A stretch of 64,000 nucleotides of DNA from Struthio camelus. Taxonomy: Eukaryota > Chordata > Aves > Struthioniformes > Struthionidae. The stretch is taken from the NCBI RefSeq assembly GCF_040807025.1, contig NC_090945.1, forward strand, positions 38,929,088-38,993,087. Reading direction: 5' to 3'. A model generated the notes under the pieces. It saw only the letters and a program-made list of their open reading frames with translations, ran no database searches and was not told the DNA's origin. The position numbers and the translations under genes are program-made. Shown here piece after piece: positions 10,001 to 24,300 of the stretch (position 1 is the stretch's first letter; the number at the start of each line of letters is the position of its first letter).

Positions 10001-12114
10001 TGGAAGGCTAAAGAGGATTTACCTCTAACAAAGAAACTTTCAAAGGAAAAATTGTATATATTTTTATTCTACTTCTTGCCTCTCTTTTTTTCCCTTTGTT
10101 TTAATATGGGGCTGAACAATAGAAATGGGACTAGGTAATAGAGGAATGTTTCTGCATCAACTAGTAGTGCACACATTCAGTACTAACATACTATGTTATA
10201 CATATCAAACAAGAGTCTCAGAAATCTAATCAAAGCCAAAGGGGCTTTTTAAGATAGAGTGAACTGAATCATAGCAATTTTAATGACATGTCCATTTAAT
10301 GTTTGGGGCCCTGTCTTTCCATCTCATGTTTGGATTACCAGACAGCGCTATCGGTTCTAGGCTTGGCTGTATCATTCAACAGAGTACAACGAAGACTTGA
10401 ACATATTTTTATTCTTTGAGCTGCTCTCTAAAGACCGCTTTACTGGATTCATCTATGTTTTCATAAACTTGATATGCTTAAAAGGCTTGCTTTGGCCTTA
10501 GAAGGAAACAGCTCTTTCTGGCTGACTAGACTGGATTCTGGCACTCTTGGAAAGCAAAAAATATGAATTTATTTTTTTTTTGGAACATTTGTGAGAGTGT
10601 CAGAACTGCTGAAGCTCCAGAGCAGGTCTGTCAGATAACTGGCAAATTATCAATATGATAACAATAGTACAATACTGTACTTGAAGGGAAAACACGTTAG
10701 GAAAATAATAGTAACTTGTATACTTTTTCATATCTACTGATGCACGCAATTTACCAAGAAGGTAAAATAACATGAAAGTATTTCATTGCATACACTTGTG
10801 GTGAAAGACTAAAACAATATAGATAAAGCAAGATGGTCACCAGCTTGTTTCAGTATAAGCTTAAATCAATGAAAGTTGTTCCCCTATACAAGCAATAAAT
10901 TTTTTTACTTCTAAATGCCCTGTGAAATGCAAAAATGGGATCTCTTCTTGCAAAAGTTGAAAGACTATTGCTTTTAATTGTCATTTGCACTGATTAAAAT
11001 TGAAAGTGCAAATTTCTATGCACTGAAATATACATGCACATGCTGTGCTCTGTGCATTGTCTATTTTATGTCTAGCTTCTGGATATTGTCATATAAAAGA
11101 GGAACATTTTTATTTTGTTAAGGAGGTGCTGTTAAAAAGCAGAAAAGCGCACCAGACAGGGGAGAAATAGTAAGTTAATCTTCTGTAAAGCGAGACATGA
11201 AAATGTGTTTCTCCTCATATCTGAACAGTTTAGTGAAGCAAAACTCTTTACTCCAAATAATGAAAATTCAAGAGCCAGTCTCCTCTTTCTACCAGTCATG
11301 TGACTGCTTTACAAACACAAAGTTTTCAATAATAGCATTAGGATTCTTTTTAGTCACTTTTAATTTTTGAGCTATTAGAACTCTCTCTTTCAATTTCTTT
11401 CCCTGAAAAGCTAAGTATAAAAATGTCTGTTTCATAAAATGGAAGCAGTGAGACCTTTATATTGCATGACTCCAGAATCTGGGCTCCAATAAGCTGTTTT
11501 GAAAGACTTGTGGAATCATCATAAAGGCAACACATGTAGAGCTGTCTTACACAACAGCAGTATCTGGCATCTGTCCCATTATAAAAATGGGAAATAACTG
11601 ACACAGAGAAGGAGCATTACTTTTGGCTCCAGTGGTGTTTATCTTGTCTAAGGCATCACAGCTTCAGAAGACAATGATAGAGAGTGGCAGAGCGTTGGAG
11701 GGGCTGATGGACGCTGTGAACTTGAGCGGCCGGCAAGAGGAGACTGCATGTATTTGCAAACTTAAAACATGGCGACGTAACTGTTGCGGAGCTGTGTTTT
11801 GGGGAAGCTCAGAAAAGAGCGTTAAAATAGGATAGCTGAGACCTGGAGAGGAAGCTGAAGCTGAGAGATAGGGTGCTGCACTGAGTGAAGAAGAAAACAT
11901 GGCGGGGAATAGTAGGTGTATTCCAGTAAGAGTACAACAAAGAAATGAGCAGCATGCATACATACTTGGTGGAGCTATTTACAGTGTAGGAAGTGTGTCT
12001 GTGAATGGAGCAGAGTGCACTGAATCCAAGCTCTTTATGCTATTTTAGCTTATGGTTCTGTATATTGTGTCTTTCCGTTTGGTATCTAAAGCCTTGGTCT
12101 CGCTAAAGCTTACT
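10001..12114. other. Intergenic
   Basis: AT-rich intergenic DNA. It includes a short direct repeat (10938-10975) of the sequence at the right edge of CR1 copy B. Open frames on both strands between 11350 and 11963 have no recognisable family. Nothing else is supported. Confidence 0.5.
10938..10975. repeat. Direct repeat of the CR1 copy B right junction
   Basis: The 20-mer ATCTCTTCTTGCAAAAGTTG occurs at 10940-10959 and at 9983-10002. The similarity extends to about 35 bp with few mismatches (both continue AAG, then CTA). The 9983 copy straddles the right edge of CR1 copy B, about 0.95 kb away. Confidence 0.8.
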
Positions 12115-12815
12115 GAAGCGCAGAGTGTTGCTCCCACTGAAGTCAGCAGGATTAATCACTTGAGTGCATAAGCCTTTGCAGGGCTGAGGCTTCCAGGGTT
12201 CGAAGCTGCGAGGCTTGATGGGAAGGAGGCTGCGGGGAGATGAGCTCCATGGAGATGGTGGGCCAGGCCCAGGTGGGGAGCATGCTGGCCCTCGCACAGC
12301 CCAGTTGACATCTACTGAGCAAAGCAGTGTATATATAAAGCTCAAGCAGGGGCTTGAGCTGAAACCTGAAAATTGAAGCTACTCCAAGACCTACGGACCG
12401 CTGTCATACCACTTAGGTCCTGGATCACTGTGCTGTAGAGCAGTCATGCACACGCTGAAGTCAGAGGGAATTAAACATATCTTCCAAATTCGGCATGTGC
12501 TCAAGTGCTTTATTGAGCACGAATGAGCCTCAAGCTTGGGGGCTGTGTCCAGAAGGCACACAGGCTTTGTGTTGACCTGCTGAAGGAGGGGAATGAATTT
12601 CATTCTCAGAAATAGCTCCAAGACAGCAATAGTCTCAGACACTCACAACACTTACTGCTGCATTTTAACCGTATTTCAAAGGGAGCGTGTTTCCATCCTA
12701 ACATTTGTTCAGTTTTGCACCTCTGAGCAGAGGCTGCCCAAAAGCTCCCAAATTTTCAAAGAGTTACATGGGGATTTATCCAGCCAAATCCCATTAGAAT
12801 CAATGGGAGCTGGGT
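12115..12815. repeat. Ancient amniote interspersed-repeat fragments (family not named)
   Basis: Several pieces resemble a low-copy repeat text common in bird and reptile genomes: CACTGAAGTCAGCAGGATTA and GAGTGCATAAGCCTTTGCAG near 12137-12185, GCTGAAGTCAGAGGGAATTA and CATGTGCTCAAGTGCTTTAT near 12455-12515, and CCATTAGAATCAATGGGAGC near 12790. I recognise the style of the repeat but cannot name its family. The boundaries are approximate. Confidence 0.4.
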
Positions 12816-15800
12816 GAATAATTGCATTGCAGCTCTTTGTAAATAAGGGGGAAGGTTGCCAGTTATTGCTGATTATGATGCTGATTTTTTGTAGATATAG
12901 ATACACGTGTCTGTTGGGAACGGAACTTAGACCACCAGGTTATTTCACATATTGGTATAGTTTCTGTGTTTACTGTGCATATCACTTCAAAGAACTGAGG
13001 TTGATGACTTCTGGTGTACTGTGTTCACAGTCCGTCTCCTCTCCATCTCCTGTTGTTTCCTTTCACAATCTGAGTAACAAAAAATGGTGGTGTAAATAGA
13101 ATTCCAACAAAGAGGTCTGTTGAGCCTGTAATGCTCCCTTGAAAGGAGGCTGTCTAGGGAATGAATGGAGCAGCCTCAGCCTAGCAGTAGCAGGGAAATA
13201 GATGACTTGGCATTGGACAGTAGCAGCCAGCAGGGTGCATATGCCTAGTGTAGTGACAAATAATGGTTAAGCTAGTCAGTTGAAGAACTAAATGAGAGTA
13301 CATTGTCTAACCCTGTAACCGTAACTAAATTGTAACCTGAAAAGAGTTTATAAACATCTGGCTGCTAGCCCATCTCTAAAGCTTAATAGCTAAATCTGAG
13401 GTGCAGAATTTTTTAAGGTTGTGGTTTAAATTATTACTTGGAAGTATTACTGGCTTAAGCGGATTAATTGTGTTTCAGGATTATAAAGAGTATTAAATTG
13501 TGATTTGACCATCTCTGCTAAGTTTTTCTATTAGATTAGTTTTTACAAGATCAACATTTACGATTGAAGTTATTTCCATTTAGAAATAGAGACTCATTTG
13601 GAAACTCATTTTGGTCCTATGACTTCTTGTGGCTGATTTGATAGCTGTGTTCAATATTTCATACAGAATTTTAGTCCAGTGATCTATCTTAACTTTACTA
13701 ATTAATATATTCCTGTCTTTCGCCAGGTGCTCAATGGTTTAAGCTCAAGTGAAGTCACACATCTGTATCTCGATTTCTATAAAATTTAGCAGTGCAGGAG
13801 CACATTTCCCTGTACACTCACATTTTATTTTAATATTGTTATTCAGTGACAATGAAAAGGATAGATTGGTTAGATTAATAAGCATGTGAACTCCTCTGCT
13901 AACTAGCTTTTCAATCTTTATAGCTCTCATTATTAGTAGGACAGCATCTATGTGCTCTGCATTTGTGTTGCAAATACTTACAATAGTTGGAATCATTTTC
14001 TAATTACTTAAACAATGCATTGTAGCAGTACCAACTGAAATTCCTGTAGGCTATAGGATTGCTAATTGTTTCCTTTACTAAATCTGATTTATAGGACTGT
14101 GCAAATCGTTGCTGGTTTTGGAGTATTTTGGCAACTGAATTGAAAAACGTGTTACGGACTGACTGGAAACTTCATTTCTTTAGAACTGTCAGCACATCAA
14201 CAAGAATTGATTTGAGTTGTAGAAACATTTTTTAACACCTGGCAAACTGTTTTGTTTGGTTTTCAGGTAGGTTTAATAAAAGCAAAGGATTAGATCATAA
14301 ACATGAGAGGCAAGTAGTCCCGGCTCTCCCATTTTATCCACTTGTTCAGTGAGTAGGGCAATTTACCTGGGTTCTTAACAACTTAAATTCCAGAGTCCAA
14401 ACTTCTTTGGTACAAGATTTTAGTAAGGTTTACTTAACACTGTGACAAAGGTCTTACCAGTGGAAATGGAGTATTCTGGCACAGATCTCTCTTTCTTTCC
14501 TAGGATGTCTAGATTAAAGAAAATGTCCAACAGAACAACCAAGCAAAATCAGAATAGTTATGTTCCTTGTGTTGGATTTCCTGTTTGTGGGTCCGATGTG
14601 GGGCCATGGCACACGTGCATGGGATCAAGAGGGAGCCTGCGGCATCAGAGCTGGGGCCTGAACCGCAATTCGTGTTCTGCTGCTGTGCAAAATGATTAAG
14701 CTAGTCATCAGGCCATAGGCTTATTCTTTCTTGGCCTGATTTCATCTGTATTTTTGCACAATTTGGAAAAGCTTCGTTTGCAAGGGTTGAGAGTGAAATG
14801 CACAGCATACTCTCTGTTCAGGTGTATAGGTACCAGATTCATTGGTGACTGGTAGACTTCTTGATCTGAACTAGGACACACAGCACAGAATGATGGAGAG
14901 GACAGATTTAAACACGGATCTTCCACGCCTGGGCAACTGGCTATTATCTCTTCCCAAAAAGCCATATGAGTGTGAGTGAATGACAATGTATGGATTATGC
15001 CAGTAATGGCCTGTGTGACCAAAACTGGAATATTTCATTTCAGAAATGGCAACCCCTGACCTTGGAAATTAAAAAGAAACAGCACTTGGTGAATTGCCCC
15101 AATTTATTTGGTTCATCCAAACCAATAAATGATTTAATGAAAAGAAGTTCAGCCAGCTGTAACTTGGATAAAGGAACTTACTTTCCATAGTGTTAAAATT
15201 GCAGACCTTGGGTTCTCCCTTTGTTTAAAATCACTATTAATACTGTAACTTTTATAACATTTTTTCAAGAGGCTCTTGCCCTGGGAGATCTTTATGCAAT
15301 ATTGTACATTTGGGGAAACTTGTTCAAAAATAGAAAGTAGTCTTTTATAAGCTACATTTTGTTTTCCATTATTTTTACTGGCTCTGAAGTAAAACCAGCT
15401 ACTAACAAGGACTTATTTTTCAGTCTGTCTGAAGACTATGCGTTTCTCATAGTCCTTGGGTTTTCCTCCTGTTGTTTAACATTCATACATTCTAGCAACC
15501 TCAGATAAGAACCTTTGCTTTTTTTCTCTATTTTTTCAGGACCAGGCAGTTGAAATAGGACAGATTAAAGGACATATCTGCTGTGTCTTTGTTACTGGTT
15601 TACTCAATGCTTTTAAAGGAAAAGAAATATAAAAAGAAATGAGTTTGCCCAGTGCAGACCTAAGCATATGCAAACTTTGGTCACTGAAGTTCGTATGATC
15701 AGTTTGAGCAAATCTGTCTCTTCAGAGAGATGAGATTTTTTTTTCTCCCCCATGTGCTTTCCTCCACGTCTGCAACCTCCCTGCCAGCTTTAACATTCAT

Positions 15801-18229
15801 ACCATAATGTCAAGAATGAGCATTAAGTGTCAAACTTAACAATTCCCTTCCAGAGTTAAACTGGCGGCAGATGAGTTAAGGACTGTGCAAGCCCCTACCC
15901 AAATTTGGGGGTCCACTGCAACCTGTTGTATCCCTATCTCTAAAGATAAACTTGAAGAGCCAGCCCTCCCTTGCCTTCCCAGGGATCTGCACTCTTATCT
16001 CTAGTCGTGGCTCACCAACACTTTTATCTGTCAAAACCCTCTCTGCTGCCCTAGCAACAAGCATCCAGACTCTTTTCCAGCTGACATAAGCTTCCTGCCA
16101 CCTTCTGATGACAAGTGCTTCCAACATGTGCAGCTGTCAGACCTTCAGCATCTGCTCCACGTGTCACTGGGCTGACTTCACTGAGCCTTGAGCAGCTTTG
16201 CTCTTAGCCTGTCGCATGGCGTTGAGAATGACTTCATCCTGGCCACAATCAGTTGTCCACCTCTTTAGGCACTGAAACAGTGACAATAAGGGTTGCTGTT
16301 CTTTTTTTCCAGATTGCTGCCGCTATTGCATTTATGTACAAGTGCATGTTTTAGTGATACTTAGTAAAGTATTGCATTAATACTGTCTTAAGAGTGGTGA
16401 CTTCAATTGGGCTCCATTCAATCTATTCAAAATGTTTCTCTCCTAATTGGGGTTTTTCCACTTGTAGTGTAAGCAGCAGTGCTTGTGTGCTTAATTTATA
16501 TCTAGTAAGTCTAGCATGACAATTAGAGATTAAATAATCCTACTGTTAAAAGGTCAGATTGTTCAAAAGTAGTTAATACTGTATGTACTCTGCTTGTGTT
16601 AAAATACACAGACTTTTACTGCTGATTTCCATAGGAGCAGCTCTAGGCCATCATTTCACATTTCGTGAAATCATACCTAGAATCTGTGTTGGTACCAAAT
16701 TCCCTGGCAAACCTTGTCTTCTTTTTCTAAATTCTGTTCCTCTACCGAGAATCTCCCACTGAAATAGATTATGCCATTACAGTATTCACCATCACCTTCT
16801 TCTTATCTCTTTTTCGAGTGCTGCTGTGTGTAAAGTTTTCCACAAGCTCTTCTAGATCCTTTTTCTCCCTGAGAGGATCAAAGATAGACTGAGTGTGGGA
16901 GACAGGCGAGCAGGAAAAGAGCCTGGTTTGTAAATGTAGCAGGCCTGGACCTTAGGCGCTCAGCCTTGTCAAGTTTACTGTGAGGCCAAAAAGGTGTTTT
17001 TTTAATGTCTGAGTTGTAAGTGTGCCGACCTCTGCCTTGCAAATGGTCACCAGGCTGCTATCTGAAGGGATCCAACCTTTTGCTGTCCGTCCTGCTTTGT
17101 GGGAACTCACAGAGCCAGAGCAGCACCCCAGCCCGGGCTCTGTGCCTGGCCATGGGGCAGATCCCCAGTGGGACCCTTTCCTGTGCTGTGGGGGACAATC
17201 TGTACTGAGACAAATTTGGTCCCGCAAGTTCTTTCAGTAGCCCTCACCACCCCACCAACCTCTCTTGATGCTGGGCTAATCACAGCAGCAGATTGGGACT
17301 GAACTTCTTGTAACGTGTTTGCAGAATGTCTGTGTCCTGCCACCTGCATTGGCCACCACCTCAGCTTGCATCAGTTGGTACTGCTGTGGGAGTAGGTGGT
17401 TCCTCTCATCAGCTACTGAGCTCACCACAAACCAATCATTGTATTTGGTGGTTATTACTGAGAACTGATTTTGGGTTGGGTAAAAAAGCTGAGTTGACTT
17501 GCTGCCTGCATTGTGTGATTGCTACCTCTGCCGTGAGGAAGGCGATGGGAGCACACAGCTGGGGGTAGGCAGAAGCAGAGGAGAGCCTCTATGCAGCAGC
17601 CTCCGCTTAGATACAATATGCACATGTTACTGTATTTACTGTTAGGTGAACTTCACCTTGAGCTTAGTTGTGGCACTCATAGGAGATAGGCTATATTGTT
17701 GTAGTGCATGTTCTTGATGTCTTCTATGATTCTTTTGAGTTTTATAATGGAGAAAATGCAGTGTCTCTTCCATCTTCTGTTTAGAGAAGTCTCATTAGAT
17801 AATAGGTCTTTTACTAACTGTAGTATTTCTTCTGACTTTTTATTACTTCTCCTTTCTATATGTTAATTAATTGCAACAGTTACCGGACAGGTCTTAACAA
17901 TTAATGTAATTTGCTGGTGCATTTCGTTGCCGAAAGCGGCATTTCAAACAAATCTCTTCTTGTAATTGATGTGGTATTACAAAGTTGGGAAGGATTAGTG
18001 GAAGCCAGCAAGTTTTCTAAAGCTCAGTTCTGTGTTGCGGGATTAATTTTAATGCAATATGTTCTCATAAAAGTAGAACTAATTTTAAAATTCCAGAGGT
18101 ACCTTAAGAGTGTTTAAAGTCTGTTTCTGTGGGGCACCAAGAACATCTTATTTGAGCTCTCCTAGTAAGAAGTGCAAGAATATATGACAATGAAATGATG
18201 AAATAAAGGGTTAAGAAAATTGTAACGTT
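12816..18229. other. Intergenic
   Basis: AT-rich non-coding sequence. Short open frames are scattered on both strands with no recognisable similarity. Two patches (about 14630-14720 and 14900-14960) faintly resemble the antisense tRNA-like head of MIR-type SINEs, too weakly to call. No gene, RNA or large repeat is supported. Confidence 0.45.
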
Positions 18230-18565
18230 TCAAACTTATGGGTCAGATTACGACACTTCTATTTACTAACACTTTCAACAGTTTAGATCCCATTCCCAAA
18301 ATCCATGGGTCCCAAGCACTTTAAACTCTTTAAGGATCTATGTGGTACAGCCAAATTTTAAATATATTTAGTTACCTTAAGCTACAGATAAGCATCTATA
18401 AGTATCTGACAGGGTTTTCAAAGTGCCCTCTCACCCAGCTTCCAGCAAAATTAATTTCTTGTCAGTTGGTTGTGTAGGTTACTTAAAAATCAAGATCTAA
18501 GAGTACTTTGGAAATGAGGCTTACGCTTTGCTTATGTAGGCTCTTTTGAAAATCCATGCTCTATT
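18230..18565. repeat. Probable ancient amniote repeat fragment
   Basis: The phrases GGGTTTTCAAAGTGCCCTC, GTAGGTTACTTAAAAATCAA, GAAATGAGGCTTACG and AGGCTCTTTTGAAAATCC recur in the style of a widespread old sauropsid repeat with alternating 'aggctt...tttgaaaat' text. The family name is unknown to me and the ends are approximate. Confidence 0.35.
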
Positions 18566-21127
18566 CAAAAATCCAAATTATTTAAGAAACACCATTTATA
18601 TCACTGGGATGATTCCACTTTAACAGATAACAGAAGGTAAATGAGATTATTGACAATTTTTCCTGTGCTGAAGAGTTCAACATTTGAAGGAAACAGAGAC
18701 TGCGTGAGGCTATAAGATTTTCCTCAAAATCATTCTCTTCCTTTGCTAAAAGAAAACCATTAAACCCCTTAATTCTTAAATTAACGATAGGTTTTCTCAC
18801 CTTGTCTAATTTTTTTGGTTCCTCTAGTTTTTGAAATTTTTCCTCTCAAATCCTTTTTTTTCCTTACGCGTTACAATTAAGCTGTTTTAATTATCTAGTT
18901 TTTTGCTTAGAAAGTGGCATAGCTTAATTCAGATTTCTGTCTCAAGGTAAACTGAAATAATTGATAGTTTTGTGTGTGCTTGGTAATGTGAGTCCTCCAG
19001 CCACCAAAGCACTTGTCTCAGTGTGTAACCAACTGGGATTCACTGTTGTGCATGGTTTAAGATTCACATAACAAAAAAGGCAATTAGACAATGTTAGCAA
19101 TCTGAAACAAACTAACAATGCAGGGAAAATGTCTAGGAAGGATTTAGTTATCTCTTGCCTGATAAAAGCAGGTATCAATGGAAAATTCTAGGTTGTCCTT
19201 CCATAGCGGCTCCTTATGGAAAGTTTAATGTTTAATGGTGACATTGCGAGGGTTAAGCTCTGAATACAAAGACCAAAAAAGTTGAAAGAGTTTGTGCTTA
19301 AATTAGTGTTGCTGCTACCTTTTCAAGTCATTCCTAAGTCTGTGAGTTGTGCTTTAGCAGGCTGTGACTCTAATGGCAACCTGTTGTATCCAAACAGAAA
19401 ATATTCCGTAGTTTTAGCACCACCTTTATGGGCTGAAAATTTTTCTGAAAGTATAATCTGAATCATTTGGATTTTTAAAGAGCTGCATTGATATTGTTGC
19501 CATATCATGGGTTTTAAATGCCATATATGCTCTTTTTTTGTGTCTACTCTGGAAGACATTTAGCATACTTCCTAACCTGTACTGCGCTTCCTTGTGGGAC
19601 AGCTTTTCTGTGTGTACAGTAATTGCTTTTGAAGTTTGCTACATCAGCTGCTTTGCTCTTCAGCTTTGTGTGTTTGTTAGTCATTTTGATTAGTCGCGAG
19701 AGCGATGGGCTGGCTGGCTGATTGCTGAGGTGTTCCTCCTGGCTGGGTGACAAGCTTGCTGGCTGACCTCGGCCAACTGGCTTTAACTCTGTGCCTGCAA
19801 AGTGGGGGATAGCGACTAATATTTTCCAAGGCATCTAGGTGATTTAGGAGCCCACAGCTCACCCTAAAGTGGGTTTGATGCATTTGGAAAATGTTAACCT
19901 ATTAAGCTCACTCTGAAGGGATATAGCATGAGCTCATTCATGTTTGTAAAACAGCCTGAGGTCTTGGATTCCTATGATGTGCAGATCTTGCACTCTCCTC
20001 TTCATGCAGAGGCAAACAATATCCATTGCTGTGCTTGTTTCATCAGACAGTCAGGCTGTACTGGATCTACATCTGCTGATAAGAAGGCAACTTCTAGATA
20101 AATCATACAGGCATATCTCTGAACCCTAGAAATAAGAGCTTCTGGCTCCAGTAACAAAAGCCTTGGCAACCTGACCTGAGGGAGGCCTCCTACTGCTCTG
20201 GTAGCAATGAGTCCATCAGCTTTTTTCTGGCATTGCCAACCACGGGTGCACCACAAGTGCTCACACAGCTGGTAGGTCTGGTGAGAGTGGCAGCAGAAGC
20301 AGCAATGAAGCTGCCCTGCCAGCTGCAAGGAGAGCACTCTCGCTCCAGCTGGTGCCTGAGGATGATAAGGTGGTCTGTTCCTGTGTCATGATGGCTCTGC
20401 TCGAGCCTGCGCCCTCGATGACTGAAGAGAAGTAGCAAAGGTATCTGCAAGCGTCTAGTAGAGAGGGTTGAGAGGGAGGCACCATGGCCCAGGCGGGGGA
20501 GTGTAGGGGTATAACAATGGGCAGAGAGATGTGCAGGACAACTGGCTGTGCAAGGGAAGATGTACTTTATCTTGCTGTTCTTTATCTATCTTTATATTTT
20601 CCTATTGCAGAACAGGAATAGTGTCTGTGTCTGCAGTGACCAGCATGTGCCCATGGAGGTCCTTGTCGCATCTAACTTCCCTTCTGTCCTTGCAGAAAAT
20701 GATTAATTAAATTAAAATGTATTTTACTGCTTTTCCCGGATGGGTCGTCTTCTGTCTTAAGCTGGCCAATAAGATTTTTGTGGCTTGTGTGCACTTACAC
20801 TACAGGAGTTCTTTAATAAAACATACTGAGGGAGAAAGTGGGTGTATGAAAAGGCAGGAGAGAGAGACTGAGTGGCTTCTCCGTGGGTGTTGGAAGTGAA
20901 TGAGAAGTGAGGGAGAAAGGAATGGGATTAAGAAGCAATTAAGGGATAGAGAGAATGATAAATAAGGAAGAAAGGAAAAGACTGCAAGGAATATTGCCAA
21001 ATGGATTTTAAATTTGAATTTGAACAGTCATTTTTTTACACATTTGACGGGGGAGGGAAAAGAAGTTGCAGGGAGTCTTGGTTACTATGATGCCTTGATT
21101 ATATACCAAGTTAAATCACTCTGATTG
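18566..21127. other. Intergenic
   Basis: Non-coding sequence that is GC-richer between 19.7 and 20.5 kb. Minus-strand open frames of up to 111 codons occur there but have no family resemblance or splice context. A purine-rich, G/A-skewed stretch occurs at about 20,830-21,000. No gene is supported. Confidence 0.45.
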
Positions 21128-21352
21128 CTGTGGTCTAGTGATTAGAGCATAAAAGTTGGAGTCAGAAAATGTACTTCTCTTCATGACTGTAAAGGACTTG
21201 CGGGGTGGTTCTGAGTGAGTTATGTCACCTCAGTGTGCCTCATCTTCCTGATCTGTGAAATAGGGATATTAATGCTTATTTTTTGTGAAAGCAGTTTGAG
21301 AAACTTAAATGGAAACTTCTGTATAAATGTCAAGTATCATTATTATTGTTCT
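21128..21352 (+). mobile_element. MIR-type CORE-SINE (ancient amniote)
   Basis: The sequence follows the MIR consensus layout as I recall it. It has a tRNA-like head (GGTCTAGTGATTAGAGCA, then GTTGGAGTCAGAAAA), a core (GAGTTATGTCACCTCAGTG), TGCCTCATCTTCCTGATCTG followed by TGAAATAGGGATATTAATG, and a tail ending in CATTATTATTG. Divergence is high, as expected for an insertion predating the amniote radiation. Confidence 0.78.
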
Positions 21353-24300
21353 TAAACTAATCCATTGTAGTCAATTGCTTTTATAGTTTTTATGAAAGCA
21401 AATACAATGGGAGCTACATAATTGGCTGCCTAACAATGTTTTTTCAATTACAAGAAGACAAACAGTGTCTGAAAAATACAACAGTGGGTTGCCATTTTTC
21501 ATCAATTGCAAAAATTTTTCTGCTAGGAACATACAATACCACACCACTCCACACCACACCAGGTAATGAAGTTACTCTGAAATAAATGTGAAACACTGGT
21601 CAGAGGCAACAGATCTGCATAACTTCTTGTTGCACGTGTAGTTGTCTCTTTGCCTGACACAATCAAAAGATTTTCAATTATTGTTGAGCAAATTAGACAA
21701 AGGTTGAAAATGTGAAAATGTTGTATGTTTACTTCTTTACCAGCATCTGGGAGATAAAGTTTCTGCAAGCTGTGACTTTAAAATCCCAATTTGCGGTTGA
21801 ATAGTTTGCAATGTCTGTTTTAAACACCTGCGGAAACAGTGTACAACACAAACACGGACAGTCCCTCTCTATGGTGCGGTGGGTATTACCTCTCTTTTAA
21901 TGTGATGCCATGAGAATAACATGTTATGTAACTAAACTGGGAGAACGTCTGTCCTATTGATCAGATTACTTTTCACGTTTGCCTAAATTCTGTTTATTTA
22001 TCTGAAAGGTTGTTCTGCCACTGCCGATTCGCCCTGAGGGTGGATAGTCCCAATGGTTCAGTCCAGGGCTCTATTTGGAAGGCTTTATCTGTAGAGGTAT
22101 ATGGTACTGGCAGAATGCTCCTAATCCTGGACACTGATTATACTAGTAAAATTGAATGTTTGTCTGCCTTGTTTATTCTTATTCTCCTGAATTTATCCTG
22201 ACAGGAGCATGATTTTGCTAGTGTAACAGTGTTTACTTTGTGATGGAGGAAGAGAAACGTATTTTATGACAGAGCGATGTTGGTCACACATCATGTCTTT
22301 TCATACATCTAACTGATTTAGCAAAAATTTGTTAGGTAGTTTTGGCCTTAGTATAACCACAGAGTGAGTAACTTGTGAGCTGTCTGTGCTCATCAGTGTC
22401 AGTACTGCTGCCTTCAAGGACAGCCCAATTAAGATAATTTTATTGTTGCTGTAGGAGGACTTAATATCTGCAAAGTGCACTTCCAGGCTGACTGAGCGGA
22501 ACAGCCCTGGCGGTTTGTCTTTGGAGACTGCATTGCAGCTACTAGCTCTTCGAAGTTCTTTGGTCTGCCACTCAGCACAGTCTCATTTCCTGCAGGCTCA
22601 TCTTCAACCAGCTGCATTTTATCCATGAGCGTGTTCCCTCTCAGCCCGAGGCCTGTCCAGTGTCAGGTGTTACATTATATGCTGAGCGAGATGGGTAGAG
22701 CTGTGTGACATCTGGATGCTCATGGCTCTGTAACATGATGGACACAGTGCTGCTATTCAAATAATTATGCCATGGCAAGGAAAGACTCAAATCTGTTTCC
22801 AGAGCAGCTGGGTCCATTTCAGCAATGTATTGGCCTTTAAATAAAAATACAATTTCACAAAATAATTAAGAGCTAGTTTTGAGCGGGGCTTTTTGTTTGT
22901 TAGTTAGGGACACTGATGAGGTCTGATCATGTGTTGCTTCTTCACAACAGTCCTACAAATGACTGTATCGGGTACAGTGAGTACATGAAGACTTTGGGAG
23001 AGGGCCAACGAGTCTTTTTTCTAAAACAAAGTTACTATGGTGCATCTTAAAATTATAACTTTGTATTCTGATGGAGGAAAAATTAACACTAAAGGTATGA
23101 AATTAAAAAGATTTTTCATTTTAAAATGTAGTGCTCAATTTGCATTTTGTCTGTAACCAGTCAACATAAAATTTTGTTCTTGGAAATGCAGGGCTTCTCA
23201 TCCTCTCAGTGAAGGTAAGAGGAATTTTCTGTGTGCCAGCACTGGAAAGCGAGACTACATTTGTATTTTTGCAAGACAAGTACAATAAAATTGTAACAGG
23301 CAATGTCCTTCCTCAGAAAACATTTTTAAGAAAAATGCTGAAAAACATTCCTCTAGTTACATTGTTAGGTAGTGCAAATGATCTTTTATTTTCTTTCTAA
23401 GTTAAGAGTAGCGATGATATACACACACAAGACATGCCTTGTTTTGCCATTTAAATATAATTCTGAATTGTTGGATAGCTGCATATTAGATTCTTCTGTC
23501 TACTCTTGCACTCATTAATATATCTATTTCAAATGTAATGAATGTGTAGATAGATTTGATTTTTAAGCAAATGGTCATTGCAATTCTGCACCAGCTGAGA
23601 GCAAAATCTTCTGAGAAGATGAGATGAAACTGCAGGCTTTCAAACAAAGGAACAACAGAAAACTCTTCATCTGGAAGAGGGCAACAGAAAATGTATTAAA
23701 ATGAGCTGGCTGAACCCCAGTACTGTGTCTCTTCAGCAGATCTTTGAGGTTGCCTACTGATTTTTGGGGAAAAGTCCATTATTGTTTTTCTGATTGCAGC
23801 ATTAGAACCTTTACGTATTTCTCTGTTGGCCATTTGCAGTGGAAGGACAAGTTTTGCTTTGCCATGACAAAACCCAATTGGATGATTTTTTCCCTGTCCT
23901 GCCAAAACAGATTAAAATAGATCCCCCCCAAAACAGACCAAGACAATAGGTAAACTATAATGTAAAGTTTATATACAAGAATATAACATTTATCTGGAGT
24001 ATTTACAAGGTTAATTAAAGCAATATTTTACAACTCTTTCAGGTTAACCACTAGGTATATTACAATTAGGCTACAGATGGTTTAATTTGCAAAATTAAAA
24101 GACAAAAGTTGCGTTCAGATCAACCAGCTCCAAAACTTGTTCATTTCTCTAAGAGGGAAGGGCTCAGACTTCTGGAAAAAAAGATGTGAGAATGGTTAAT
24201 ACGCTCTTATGGGTGCCTATGTATCACATGCAAGAGTTGTAACATGACCTTTATAGTGTTAATATAGATGGCAAGCCATTTCACATCAGTGAAAAAGTCA

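Noticed and set aside
14620-14960. Possible antisense MIR heads
   Set aside because: The resemblance (GGGGCCTGAACCGCAATTCG, then a short TTAAGCTAGT) is too weak and the core and tail are not recognisable.
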